64,000 bases of DNA from Anisakis pegreffii (GCA_035041965.1 JAPYMA010000316.1:1-64000); one strand, 5' to 3'; positions 1-14,229 are shown, counted from the stretch's first letter. Notes: a model not told the origin generated them from the sequence alone. Numbers and translations: made by a program.

Positions 1-233
1 TTGTACTTCGTTCAGTTACGTATTGCTTTGCGAAACAAAAAGAGAAGTTATCACAGTTGAAAGCTTTAAAATAACAATACCTCGTAATAATTCATTCTTT
101 AAAAAAACCTTGTTTTATATAATAGTTCCAAACTTGCTGGATGTCCATAATTTTTCTCCGTACATTTATTACCAGTACAATAATGGCTCATAATACTCAG
201 CGAGATTTTTAGTCTTCAGATTGGGATGTTTAA
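1..233. other. Intergenic or intronic DNA at window edge
   Basis: AT-rich sequence with no supported reading frame. A possible 3' splice site (TTTTTAG and CTTCAG near 209-220) precedes a short open frame, so it may be the end of an intron of a gene that starts outside the window. Confidence 0.4.
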
Positions 234-479
234 GTGGTCTACGGTCCAGAACTGAGAAAAACCGTTTCGTGCTCTTCTCATTTCCTTCATGATGATTCGA
301 AACGCTGGTGGCAGTCGATCAAGCTTGCAGACGGCTATCATTCAGTATTATTGTTGGTACTGGCAAAAGATTACTGGACGAAAATAGCAACATATAAATT
401 CAATTGTTCAAACGACAATCGAATTATTCAACCGAAGAAAAATCCCCACAATGAAAATACACCACATATCACATTATAA
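234..479 (+). CDS. Possible terminal exon, unknown protein
   Basis: A reading frame of about 80 codons in a locally GC-richer stretch (roughly 235-370), with Trp-, Asp- and Lys-rich content (motif KRWWQSIK) and no signal peptide or known domain. It has no convincing ATG and follows CTTCAG-type splice acceptors, so if real it is the last exon of a gene running in from the left. The 3' half is Asn- and Lys-rich and could be non-coding read-through. I do not recognise a family. Chance remains a fair alternative. Confidence 0.25.
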   Translation: MVYGPELRKTVSCSSHFLHDDSKRWWQSIKLADGYHSVLLLVLAKDYWTKIATYKFNCSNDNRIIQPKKNPHNENTPHITL

Positions 480-787
480 ACAAACGAACAAAATCAAACC
501 GAATACAAACATAACAAATAATTAAGAAAATGTCCCAAAGTCAACATATTACAAACTGTCAATGATACAAAGAAAATCCTTGAATATTTATCGCATATAT
601 TCAAGGAAATAAAATTTGACAAGTTCACTGAGATGTTATTAACTCCAATCAATTCAAATAACATCGAGAATGAAAACAACAACAAATGAATACTGATAGC
701 TGGAATGATAATAATTGTAAAAATGTAAAGAATACTACAATTCCGACTATAATATCACGAAACAATTTACTACCTAACGACGCAGCA

Positions 788-3217
788 CTAACGGACAATG
801 TCATAAACGAGATTCGCCATGAAGAAACGAATGAAGAATGCGAATGAAGAGCACAGCATCTGCAGGGCAAGCAACCGAATGGTCAGCTGCCTCTCATGCA
901 TTGCGCCGAACAGCTTCAGCCATAGATTGATCAACGTTAAGTTGTTTATTCGTGTCCACCTCAAATTCACAACAAGATCATTATAATGGCTATTCAACAG
1001 TAACAATTATAAGAAGAATAATATTAACAATGAAAGAATAGCACTGATAATAATTTCTTTAAATAACAGTACCACTAAGGTGTCCAAGTAAAATTGGAAC
1101 GAGGATATAGCAAACAATAAAACATAAAAATGATGGTATCTGACCGTTCTCCATCTTTCTCGTATGTTTCACGATATAATAAGCCACACGTTTCGAAGAC
1201 ACGCAATATAACAGCACCCAGTGGTTTCAAGTCTGTAACAGACGCACCATACCATATACATATGTTTAATTGAATGCGTAACGATTGATCACAACAATCA
1301 TAATCCAGTTCAACGACAATATTAACATATAATAACGGTGATAATAACATTACTGACGCGAACTGAGAACCTTTACAATGCAGTATTCACATGATAAAGA
1401 CAACGCATGAAGATATGAATATAGTCCATGATATCCTACCTTTATCGTTGAATTCTGCGAAACTCATTCCGACCATGTTCGTATCCGCGTTAAATTTCGG
1501 TAACCGATGACGTGGACACGGCACTAAATGAAACAACTGAGGTGTCGAGTATAGGAAGTTGAATACCTGAAAACAATTAGTAATAACATAACTTTGTTGG
1601 AGACAGGAATGATAATAAGGAATCAAATAAATAAGCGAGAGAAGAGGTAATATTCTCATCGTCATGATGATTGATTGCAACCTGTGGTAATAGGAAGAGA
1701 GCCATTGTTTTGCTGAAGTGGCCAAGGATACAACTCGACGCCAGGGTCATTCCAGCCCAATAGCAGAACGTATCACCAACAAATACTTCCGCTGGATACC
1801 TGAAACGATCTTAACGTATCCTCTAACCAAACTAGATTTTGTTCAGATGGTCTAGAATGCTCATCTTTAAAGCCACCTGCTCGTTCACCGATCAAGTTTC
1901 CTGGCTTAAATAACTCACCAATTAAAATACAACAAAACACCAGTCGTCGCAATGAAAGGTAGCAATATATAGAGCGACAGGTAGTGATACCAATCTGGTG
2001 GTTCCAAACGTATCAACTGCAATATATGACATTTGGTCAACGTCAAACAAAGTAAATCAACATTTCAAATCCACGGAAAAAGGATGATCCAGATAAAATT
2101 CCAAAGTTAACCTGAATGATGTTGAATATCGCAACAGATATCGCAATAACAAAAGCTTGACCCGCTTCAAGTCCGTTTATCCCAGCGAGTATATTGATCG
2201 CATTCGTGCAAAATACTACCTGCAGAAGAATATCACATTTCAAGCTACTAAATAATCTAAAAAATTTCACCAACTACTGCTCATTCGAAAGAACCCATCA
2301 ACGAAATAATAACACTTTCCGGAAAGAAACACTAAAATACTTACCATCATGCCCATGTAGATGTAATATAACGGTCCAATATCAAGCGTTTCAAACACGT
2401 AAAATAATCTCACTTGTTTTGGTAACGCAACCGCAGTCGATGATCCTAGAACGATGAAGGAGATATTATCTTCGGAAGAAAAATTCAAATAACAAGCACA
2501 CGTAAAAAACACTGAAGAAGCTTTACAAGAAGAGAAAAAATTAAACTCTTACGCTGAAGATACCTGTAGCATAATAAACAAGAAGTAATGGAAGAGAGGA
2601 TAGAGTTGGAAATAAAAGTTTATGACGCCAACGTAAATCAAGAACATCATCAGCAAATCCCAGTAATATCGTCGAACAGATCGCGATCAGTGCCGACATA
2701 AACGACAGCATTTCATTCAGTTGAAACGGCGACCTTAAAACCAATAATAATTTGAATTCAGTAATAAGATCAGCTTTTCTATCATCACATTCTACACGAA
2801 TATTTTACCAACAATCAACTGAAACCTCACAATCATCAAAAAACGACGTGAATATGAATATTTCCGTAATCAAAAGACAGAAACTTGCTTGGCGTCTGTG
2901 TACTCGAGAGTTGTAAACGGAATAAATACGAACATGACGACCAGATACACTGCAGCGGATATTACTCCAATCGGTTCCGGGATCGGTTTGCTGATCGCCT
3001 GGAGCCAAGAAACTTGCAGTGAGATCACTGGAGCAATCATCAACAACAACGAATGATAGAGGCATAAAGGTGAATAAAAAGAACTCACTTTACATTGGTC
3101 TTTGCCACACATTTTGCGCTGAACAAATATCGGAATGTACTCCAGAATTGCGTGATATGTGAAGAAGCATCCTGCACAGCTTAGCAACAAACTGGCCACC
3201 AATCCTAATACAGTCAT
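788..3217 (-). CDS. DPAGT1: UDP-GlcNAc:dolichyl-phosphate GlcNAc-1-phosphotransferase
   Basis: The enzyme moves GlcNAc-1-phosphate from UDP-GlcNAc to dolichyl phosphate in the ER membrane, the first and tunicamycin-sensitive step of N-glycan precursor synthesis. Ten exons: 3217-3089, 2998-2889, 2733-2564, 2469-2345, 2219-2112, 2016-1919, 1799-1682, 1566-1440, 1232-1145, 959-788. They total 1245 nt (414 aa, against 408 in human) with all phases closing. Family motifs are intact: [14 protein letters not shown] (about 105-118, the metal-binding Asp pair), [16 protein letters not shown] (184-199), [12 protein letters not shown] (252-263), PCPRHR (302-307), and a C-terminal TLINLWLK plus HERQLT block. 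Many hydrophobic membrane segments are present. ATG at 3217 was chosen because the first residues then align with the family; an in-frame GTG 15 nt upstream is not used. Intron 2 needs a GC donor (GCAAGT at 2888). Confidence 0.97.
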
Positions 3218-4921
3218 TTTCTTCTCATTCACAACAAAACTGAATCAATTCCCAGTGATTACCTGAAGAGCATGGTGGTAAATCAAGTGGCAAATTCTTG
3301 CTTGCAAATGTTTATGCTGAATGAATTGTGAGATTTCCGAAAACTAACAACGATGAACCAATACAGAAAAACGAACGAGAAGGATAAGATTACGGGGACT
3401 CGATTAAAAATTTGATTTATGTTTTAACTCATTGCGCCGATATAGTGTGCAGCTTTGAGAGTCGAGTGCGAACCGAACGAATTTCTCTAATCTAAGTAGC
3501 GACGTGTGAGAAAATGCGATACGAAGGTGAAAGTTAAGAAAGCGATTGATGGAAATGAACACTATGCAGAAAGACGAGATATTGACGTTGGGCACTCAAT
3601 TGCACTCCAAAGGATAGTTCAATGCATCATGCAATGTTTCGGCATCCTACAGCCCATTGGAGTCAACTTGCATTAGATTGCCGAGCAACAAGTATCAAAA
3701 TGGTACTTGCAGCATCTGGATTTTTTTCATATGTTCCCAGTTATCTCACTGATCAAGTGCATCGTGCAATATTTTAATATTCCAAATTCACAAGGACCCT
3801 CATTGCATACGAGCATACCTACATAGCAGCACCTAGATAACATGGTATGAGAATATTAAAGAACACACAATAAATCACATCATGTTGGATCACGTGTAAG
3901 CAGGTATTTATCAAGGACTGCACGCTAGAAGCGATTCTTTTGCTTTATTAGAAGTCATTTGTGTCAGTTACATCATAGTTATCACGGAACTATTAAAATT
4001 TCAAAGCTATTACAAAATATATTTCTATTCGCACATGAAGTTATTCTCATTCGAACTTCATCAGCATGTTGCGATTACGATGGTTCGAAGGAATATCATC
4101 GAAGAGATTTTGTCTTGCGTTACACATTTATTGCCCTTTCCCTTAATTGAAGGCAACTTTCGGCGTTTATTTGCTTTAATAACACCATGAAATTAGAGGA
4201 ACACAAAGGATTAGTATCATACAAGCACAAAGGGATTGAGTGATCATCCAATCACTACATACAAAATCTCCATTTCATCATGCATATCTTTTATCTTTAT
4301 ATATTTATCATATCTTATACGTAAACAGCCACTGTACAAAACAAACGATGTTAATTCATAGATCACTTTTGTCCACATGACGAGTCGTGCAGTTCGTGCT
4401 CCGTCGCGACAGCAACATATTGTCATACACTATTATCATGTTTCATCATTTTCATGCGATTGAATTCCATGAAAGGAAAGAAGCTTTTCAGTGTAGTGAA
4501 TGATAAGCTTGTTTAAACAGTTGCACATATTCCAATGATGCATTCCTCAATCAGTCTCGTTTCTAGTTCAGCACAAACGTTTGTTTTTTAGTGCTGTTTT
4601 TGCATAAGGTATGGAACAAATACTTGATAAGAGTGGCAATTTAATTATGTCATACTTTCGACTGATCCAGTCATTCCGATTATTTTTATCTTCAGCTATA
4701 ATTCAAAACTCCTGAAGACTCCATAATTTTTGCATCTTTCAAAAATGACGACTTCACGCACGACTCTTTGTTGCAAATACTTGTTCAGTAAATTATTTTT
4801 GATGAAATTTTCGGTCAGTTAGACCAAAGGACACGACTGAATACATGAAACCAGCCATTCACATCATCAAATGCTCTAAAATATGCACCAACTTTTCCTC
4901 ACAATCGTTATTAAACTTCAG
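3218..4921. other. Intergenic region between divergent DPAGT1 and Ly6-like gene
   Basis: About 1.7 kb without a supported gene. The two flanking genes diverge, so promoters for both should lie here, but no clear core promoter motif was found. Short frames at 3404-3595, 3959-4150 and 4244-4426 lack splice context and composition bias and were not accepted. Confidence 0.6.
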
Positions 4922-6069
4922 ATGTTCGGGCGAATCATTTTTGCAACCTGTATCGTCACGGTAGTGACAATAAAGTGTTTCGATGATCGACAAAATGGTC
5001 TGTTAGTGAACTGCCCTCAGCAGACCAAATTTTGCTTGAGGTAAATACGGATCTATGTTTATCATTTTCCTACCAAGTCCTCTTATAGAGTATTACTCAG
5101 TCATTTTACCCTCATGGTTCGTTTTGGTTTGATTTGAGTAAAGTAAATGCATGCTCACTATTTTGTGCGCCCATTACAAAAGGCGTACCAAGACTAATGA
5201 GGTCTCAATACCATCTTTCTGGAAACTGTTCTATTCCGCTCCCAAACGGCTCCATTCTATTCTATCCTGTGCATTTTTTCTGATGACTCTTCTATTCTAT
5301 CAAATTCTCGCGTCCCTTTTTTTGAGAACTGTTCTATTCTATTACTTGAAATAGATCAGGAATAAATTGTTCAGCTGGAAGCGGGATATTATTTTTTCCT
5401 CATCTTTTATCGAGTACTGAAATCCATTCGGCTGTAATGCCCATTTGCAGTCTGTTGGCTCAAAGGCGAGATATTATGGGTTCGTTCTTGTTGTACAGAG
5501 CGTGCGAGGATGATCAGTTTGTTATAGATGAGCGTTCAGTAAGTTTCTATCTCTTATTGCATCCTTTCTTTAGGGCAAGTTTTTTGGACTTGTTCACTTT
5601 AACTCCACAATAGACAGGTAATTGTCGCTATGACGACGTGATTATTAAATGAATAAGTCGCAAAATGGGTTTAATAATGCAAAAAAGAGCATTCGATTCG
5701 AAAACTCAGGTACCAGTAGTTCTGTCTATGAAAAAGGCTATGATTGGTCGATGTGACAAGGATGCTTGCAATTCTGGCACAATTTTGTTACCTACAAACG
5801 CAGACAACTCATCATCTACCACTCGCATACCTCCGGTAATCACTAGCGTATCTCCGAAAGTTTCACCAACTTGCACACCATCACCCATCACATCGTCAAC
5901 ATCTTCATCACATCTGTCGGACACCTCTCCAATAGCAATCAAAAGTGCTCCACTGCTATCTATAGCAACCACAACCAGTTCAGCTCTGTCGTATGTGAAA
6001 CTCACGTATAGACCTTATCATTTGATTCTTAGCAATATTATCATTCTAGTCACTTTTCAATTGATGTAG
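4922..6069 (+). CDS. Secreted Ly6-like (three-finger) protein with Ser/Thr stalk and GPI-type tail
   Basis: Model of four exons: 4922-5040, 5451-5538, 5614-5637, 5710-6069 (591 nt, 196 aa), phases closing. Residues 1-18 form a signal peptide starting MFGRIIFATCIV. The ectodomain has KCF, NCP, FCL, ACE and NCR cysteines and ends in RCDKDACN, matching the nematode Ly6-type ending CCxxDxCN apart from its first Cys. A Ser/Thr/Pro-rich mucin-like stretch of about 60 residues follows, then a hydrophobic C-terminus (NIIILVTFQLM) typical of GPI addition. Such proteins sit on the outer leaflet and modulate receptors or adhesion; the partner cannot be told. Exon 3 (24 nt, AATAG acceptor, GTGATT donor) is the weakest part; without it the frame stops at TGA 5650. 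Intron 1 holds a CTATTC-type repeat. Confidence 0.68.
5221..5350. repeat. CTGTTCTATTC-type interspersed repeat, copy 1
   Basis: Four spaced copies of a CTATTC(TATTC) core, two of them in the form AACTGTTCTATTC, lie in intron 1 of the Ly6-like gene. The same core recurs in both orientations at 53160-53335, so this looks like a dispersed low-complexity repeat family. Confidence 0.6.
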
Positions 6070-6712
6070 GTCCTTTCCAGAATGATCCTCAATCGATGGA
6101 ATTGGAATAAACACCATGAGAATCATCAACGTAATATGAAGGATGAAACAATTGTCAACGTAGCATTATAAGTTGTTTCAACACGGATATTGAACGCTTT
6201 GTGAAAAATGAAAAATGAAAATTTGTGAAAAATCAATGTAATATTTTTTTGAACGTTCTCTCGAAATTAATGGTCATTCCTTCTCACTTATTCACCCTCC
6301 ATTTTGTCAACCCATTTCATCACGTTATCAATTCGTTTGAAATCACTGTTTGCTTGTTTTGCACCTATTTATTCATTTAATTACTGCAGTGATGAACAGT
6401 TTTTGAATTAAACGTACAAAATGCGATTTATCATATGATATTTGTTCAATATGTTCTACTGTTCTATCGATTCAGCACCTAAAAAATCCTTGAAAAGATA
6501 AGAATTCAACTAGGCAAAGCTACACTTTTCTTTTCCATTCCTTGGAAATTTCTCTTTCATACTCGAAACAATGGTTATGATCCAGCGAATAGAATTTATG
6601 CATTTGCGAATGAAAGAGTTACAAGCAATGATGAGGCGTTTGATACATAAATGATTACTGGATGAGATCACTCGCAACAGATTCGGAATGAAATTTGGTA
6701 GTTTTGGTTCGT
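6070..6712. other. Intergenic region between convergent genes
   Basis: About 640 nt between the 3' ends of the Ly6-like and DCXR-type genes. It should hold both 3' UTRs. Nothing else is visible; frames crossing 6510-6830 are shadows of the last DCXR exon. Confidence 0.6.
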
Positions 6713-8494
<1,782 letters not shown>

Positions 8495-10066
8495 TGTTCT
8501 TCGACGTTGCAAAATCTGCAACCAAAGTCAGTCACAGAATAACGACTTAACGAATCGACCAAAACTAATGAAAGTTTGTTTATAATAACTTAAGAAATGC
8601 GTTGTGCTCGTCAGTGATGATCTCATCTGTTTTGTTTTCCTCCAAGCCATAGTGTCAGTAAGTACTATCAATCAATAGCAGTTAGTCGACGCAAAAGTCA
8701 TTTCAACGAAATATTCTCACAGTAACAATCGATTCAGTGTGTGGAAACAAGGCGATAAATTGTAGTGTTCAGGTGTTAAAAGATAATTTACGAAGCAATA
8801 CTCTGTTGTCTGCGATAAGTGCATCAATATCCCACGTTTTTTATTATAGAATGAAGTGTAACATTCAACCACATTAATGAATATTACTGTTTCAGCAATA
8901 AAGTCAACAACTAATTTCAATCACGTTCTATTCCTATCAGTTTACTTTGTACTGCAAACAATCATCTGTGGTATCTTATTCACTACTCCTCATTTAATGC
9001 TTTCGTATAGATGAACAATCGAATGTGATTGTGAGTTGCTTATTTTGCTTATTTGGTATTACTATTGTTATTTTTTAACCATTGCAAATGGTTTATCAGT
9101 TATTCATTTTTATTCTGGGTACTTATAAGTGATATCACGTTCGTTATCACAGCACGATTTTTCTTCATCTGTGGTCAAGGAAAAAGGGACAACATCAAAA
9201 TTAACAGCACACTTACTCTGTATTGTACAGAGATGATAACAATATCACCTTCAACCTCAGACTTATGTGATCAAGTGTGTTCAACCTTTGAGGGGTTTAG
9301 TACTGTGATATGTTTAGTGTTTTGATGAAAATTATTTAGAGACGATATTCACTGATAACAGCGATATCATATGCAGATAGCAACAGAGTGTTTATTGCTC
9401 TGAATCTCAAAATTAATGACATATAATAAGCATCCATCCGAATCACATTCAAACGTTCTCGAAAAGTACTCGCGACAATGAGACAATCAACTATAATACT
9501 TTAGTCACTCAACAACCACAAATTTTCTTGCAGCATCGATGGCGAGAATTTATGTGACTGCCGAATCGTGTGCGCAAATGAGTTCTTTCGCAATTCATTA
9601 ATTCATAGAGCAGTCGAAAGAAGACCAGCATAAAGATACGATATTTTAAAATAAAATACGACACATTCCGAAATATGTCATCAAAAAGCGCAGTTTCAAG
9701 TGAACGAGCGGTGCATAAACGAAGCCAGCTGAAAAGCACATAAAAACAAACGAAACACTCTGCGAAATGAATTGTTTTCGACAGCTCTCTGGAAAAAAAT
9801 GTAGTCAGCTACGAAACATTGCGATTTTCGATGGAAATAGGCGATTAGATGAATGCATCTAGCACTAGCCATCCAAAACCCTAACCGTCTCGAATCATCA
9901 CAACGTTTGCAAATTCCTTCACGCATTCCTTACTCTCAACTTTACATTTTTGATTAACCGTCAGCTGATCACTAGTAGAATGAATCGTTAGGGTCACTGA
10001 AGCAAATTACACTATGATCCATGCTTCAAGTAAGAATGAAATGGTGAAAGCAGTGGAAAAAACGCG
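8495..10066. other. Intergenic region upstream of DCXR
   Basis: About 1.6 kb. It contains the DCXR promoter and the 3' flank of the glycoprotein gene to the right. Short frames on both strands (for example 8717-8920, 9053-9325, 9509-9926) lack splice context and look random. No repeat or RNA gene was seen. Confidence 0.6.
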
Positions 10067-13000
10067 TTAAACTTTATCGCCAGCACAACATTCCTCACAG
10101 TCGGAAGCACTCCGAACCGTGAATGTTCTATGATGGTACCACTCGCGAGCGTTCGACGGAATACACAGTGGACCACATCGACAGCAACACAAATACAGAC
10201 AACTGAACGATATCATAAATGCGATAGCGAAGAACAGATATAAGCCGAACGATGAGCGCATGATGAGATCCAACGCTTTCTCGGTATAACTTCGGTCGAT
10301 CGCTTTAATTGCGACTGAGATTTTGCGATGATGAGCGTTCAGTTTGGCAGTCATCGCTTCGTTTTCATCGGCCAATTGATCAAATTCAGCCATCGTCACA
10401 TCATCGACGTAGATTTTGAGTGGCTGAAATGGTGAAATTTCTCTGCTTCATATTTTGAACACCTTTTATAAAAACCATCATCAGAGAATAAAAATGCAGT
10501 GGTGTTTTCTGATTACCGTTTGATAATGTTGTAGAAATGATGTTGTGTTGGCCGTTCCCACAAGAACTTCAGTACCAATTCGTGCTATACAATTCCGAGC
10601 AACTTTCAAGGTGAAAACAGGTGAGTATATCTTTTGATGGAACCAAATCGACGAATTACCTATGGTAAAACTCTAAAAATGCAATGTGTGAGCATAAAAC
10701 TGGTCTGAACGATTGGTCATGTTCAGATCATTTGTACGCTCAAGTTTGACGCCACATGATATGCAGATAAAGCGTTGAACTATCATCAAACTGTACTCCA
10801 TTGATAGATGGAAATCGCTCACTGACAACTTACACATCTCTTCTTTAGATAATGCTAATTGTAAGTAGATTTCTTATTGCCGTCGTCTTTTAAGTCTTTG
10901 ATCTATCATGACCATTACGAGATGGACGCTCGAAATTTGAAAGTGGTCATTTCCAGATCATGTTCAGTCAAAGAGGTTAAGCGTGTAGTTTATGACTTAT
11001 GACATTCTAATGGACCTCAGCTATCGGAATGTTCAGATAAACCATGAGTTGAGCTACCATCCAAATCTAGAGATTAATGTTTTTTAGTTGTTACTACTAC
11101 TATAGCCTGTAGTAGCTATAGTTTACTAGTATTAGTAATAACTATCAACGTGATTAGCGGAAAAAATCGCCTGCTCTAGAAATGAGCAAACATATCAAAC
11201 CTTTTCATTCGTTGCAACCACATACAAATCCCGAATTCGTTGAACATGTGTAAAACTGCCCACGATTCGACGGATATGCACTATACAGTCATTTAGTGTG
11301 TTCACATCGCAATCCGTTTTATCTAATTGCGTCAACGGACACTCATAAACGTAACCACCCTAAATCAGCATACATTCACTCGATATAATCAGCTGATACA
11401 AACTGACTAATGCTAAGTTCTTTTCCTGCGAGAATGTCATACTTTTCGTTGGCACTGATCACTTAGTATCACCGATTCTGTTGTTTTGTTGACTGTGACA
11501 GCCACGTATTTTGGTATATCGGTGAGAGCAAACAGTTGAAAGTCCTTCATGAATCGGGCCACTTTGGCAGTCTGAAAATTCACATCCAGTGAAGCGATAA
11601 ACGATTTAGTCGATTCATCACTTCCAAAAGTTACCTGATATAATGTTCGCAATTGATTTGCGGCTATAAATGGTACACAAACATCAGAATATATCACGTT
11701 CTGTCGGATATCACATGAACGTGGTATGACCTGGACGTAGAATAGTGTTAAGTAACGATGCTCTGAGTAGGCAGATTCTTCGAATACACTGTCGCCGAAT
11801 ATTGTTCGAACAATCTGAATTGAATGAATAATTAAACTAATTTAAGGATTTCGATTCAATTGAGTGATCAATTCAATGATACTTCTGATGAAAAACGTAG
11901 CAATGCCAGTTCTGATATGCTTTGATCATTTCTATTGATCGAAACCATCTAAAAAAGAGAAATGGATCATCTGAAAAGGAGAATTCAATCAAATTTAATT
12001 TCAAATTAAGTTTCAATCAGCTAATTCCAACCCCATTTAGCTCAGTAGCTGACAATAATTCATTGTGGATGCGATGTGTATGAAAGAGCGTTTCGATCGA
12101 CTGTAAGAAGACAGTTTTCTTTTCTTTCAAATGTGACTCCAACTGCATCAAAACATTCAACCTGAAATATCGATAATGCTAAGCAATACGAATAACAATA
12201 ATGATAACATTAATGACAATTATCAGTGTGGTAATGAGAATTTTGATAATCATTAAAACGATACTTAAATCTTTATATTCTTGATAATCTTTTTTATGCA
12301 GTGCTACTTCTATACCGTTGTTCTGAACGTTTCGTTAATTCAATTAGACGTTGTTTGTCCGACTGCGCTTCTTTAAGCGATTTCAACATAGCGGCTTGTT
12401 CTTTTAATTCCTGTTGAATTGCCCTCAAGTCCAAATCTTGCTTTATATTCCAGGCTGCTTGAGCTGCATGTAGTGCTAAACTGGCACCAACCATACGTTT
12501 CTGTCGTCGACTTTCTGCAATACTCTTCATCAAAACTAAATTCTGCACCAAGATTCACTTCCATTCCTCCGACAACTGTGGATCTCAAAACAAAAACACA
12601 ACGAATCTGGTCCATCGATTATGTTGTTCACCCTAGATAAATAAACTGCACTACAGAATCATAACAAAACGGCCTAGAATGCAGACTGTTGTTGATTACA
12701 ATTTTTTTCGACTGCACATTTATCTCATCTGGTCACACTCTCTTTGCTGTAAAACGAATGGATACATCAACGAGGATCTATTGCTTCAAACAAAAGTTTG
12801 CTCGATTTTTGGGCTCTTCTTTTTTCAGCACAAGGTTTTGATGCTTCAAACGAGAGGTTCATCAGTTTGTAATGCGGATGAAGACCGATTCTTCACACAA
12901 TCACCTCCAACACCACCACGAGCAACATTACAGTCACCATTAATAATATCGCTTTGAACGATGGCATCATTAATCATTTCCATCAATAATCTCACTAATC

Positions 13001-14229
13001 CACGACTCTACCACCACAATAGTGTGTATATCACTTTAGACATTCAACGGAGTAAGCACTGATTAATTCCATATTACCGTTAATTATTCTTATACCTAAG
13101 TATAGCACTTTCATAGCAGTCGCCTTATGACAACACAATTTCATTTCCTTTCTCGATATTCTGAATGGAATTTTTAATTTATTTCGAAAAAAAAACAACT
13201 GAAAATTGCATGAGAAATGAGTTGTTGTTGAATCACTGAATAAGAGTATTGAGTCAGTCCGCTAAAAAGATCAAGGAAGCGATGCATCGTGCAATATCCT
13301 TTGGTCATACTTTTGATCTCCTTTCCATTCGATCCAGCATACTCTTCACAAATCCGTTCCAATCGATTGGTAAGCTCATCGTTAACACCGTTTTCTCGTT
13401 TCACATATTCTGTTAGCAAACCCTATAATCATCACCTGGTTCGTGATCGTTTCAATAGCAAAAACATCAAGTCATAAAGCGCACTGCGATGGAAAGAGCC
13501 ACGCGAAGAACCGAATTCACCAAAAGATTTGACAAACCGCTTCGCTGAGGAGTGTACGGAGACTTTTTGAGCCGTTTTGCTCACGCCAACCATCTGCAAA
13601 TAACGGAGTTAGAAGCAGTTGTACCGGAAGACATGCCTCTTCCCGGTCGGTATCTCTCCAGCTGAAATTTGCATGCATCTTCTCGGTGCGTCTTCCTCCT
13701 CTATCATGATTCTGAGAAGCTGACCGTTTGAGAAAATTTTGAATTTAACAGAAAAACTGAACGAATGAGAAGAAAGCAGATGTCTGGAATATTGGAGCAT
13801 CTAAATATCTTTATCATTGCATGAGCTGGACATTTTCTTCATTACGAAATTATGCTCTCTCAGCTGATTTCAGAGTTAGAAGCTGAATTTTAAAATTTTT
13901 TTCGAAAAAAATTGAAAGTGTCGTGAGAAATGAGCGATTGTTGAGTCACTGAATAGAGTGTTGATTCAATCCGGTAAGAAGATCAAGAAAGCAATGCATC
14001 ATGCAATATCCTTTCATCACACTTTTGATTATGCAATATCGTTTGATCACAGTAGATAGTGGTGGATGAAAAATCTGGTAAATTTGAGCACTAACACAAG
14101 AATTCCCAGTTTTTCATGGATAATTCCATTACGAAGCCACGTTTTCTCAATCGGTTCTTCAGCTGAACCCTCTACTATTCCCAGCAATAATGCACTGGGA
14201 ACCATCCATTTCAATAACCAATACCACAT
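10067..14229 (-). CDS. Type I membrane glycoprotein with class I fusion-like layout, unknown family
   Basis: Eleven exons: 14229-14098, 13661-13625, 13593-13538, 13422-13237, 12542-12316, 12161-12032, 11948-11883, 11814-11443, 11359-11201, 10630-10517, 10423-10067; phases close and give about 611 aa. Order of parts: signal peptide (1-22, MWYWLLKWMV start, AEEP after cleavage); a small N-terminal region; a furin-like site RRQKR (148-152); an Ala-rich apolar stretch right after it (153-167); a heptad coiled coil (about 168-213); a cysteine-containing region (278-460); a second helical heptad region (about 510-545); one transmembrane segment (about 551-571); and a Cys-cluster tail (CLYLCCCRC) of about 40 residues. 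This order is that of class I envelope or fusion glycoproteins, but the many introns argue for a resident nematode gene. The family is not recognised. Exons 2, 3 and 10 have weaker splice sites and are the least certain. Confidence 0.66.
11085..11144. repeat. Imperfect hairpin in intron 9 of the glycoprotein gene
   Basis: TAGTTGTTACTA at 11085 pairs with TAGTAATAACTA ending at 11144 (one G-U), and CTATAGC at 11100 pairs with GCTATAG at 11115 around an 8-nt loop. The 3' arm carries about 8 unpaired bases. Confidence 0.5.
13190..13315 (-). repeat. Exon-derived duplication, copy 1 (inside exon 4 of glycoprotein gene)
   Basis: About 125 nt spanning the 3' part of exon 4 and its donor. It is repeated with roughly 80-85% identity by eye at 13905-14032 in the same orientation. 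This copy keeps the reading frame. Confidence 0.75.
13905..14032 (-). pseudogene. Decayed duplicate of glycoprotein exon 4 within intron 1
   Basis: The translated remnant IKSVMKGYCMMHCFLDLL parallels IKSMTKGYCTMHRFLDLF of exon 4, then the frame is lost before the donor. It lies between exons 1 and 2 of the same gene, so it arose by local duplication and is probably not spliced in. A further short echo of the same segment (GCAATATC followed by TTTGATCAC) is attached at 14033-14050. Confidence 0.65.

Noticed and set aside
5706..6005. 99-codon acidic minus-strand frame
   Set aside because: The reverse of the Ser/Thr-rich exon of the Ly6-like gene; low-complexity shadow.
13609..13800. 63-codon frame over the small exon 2 region
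   Set aside because: Only 37 nt of it are used, in a different frame, by the phase-consistent glycoprotein model.
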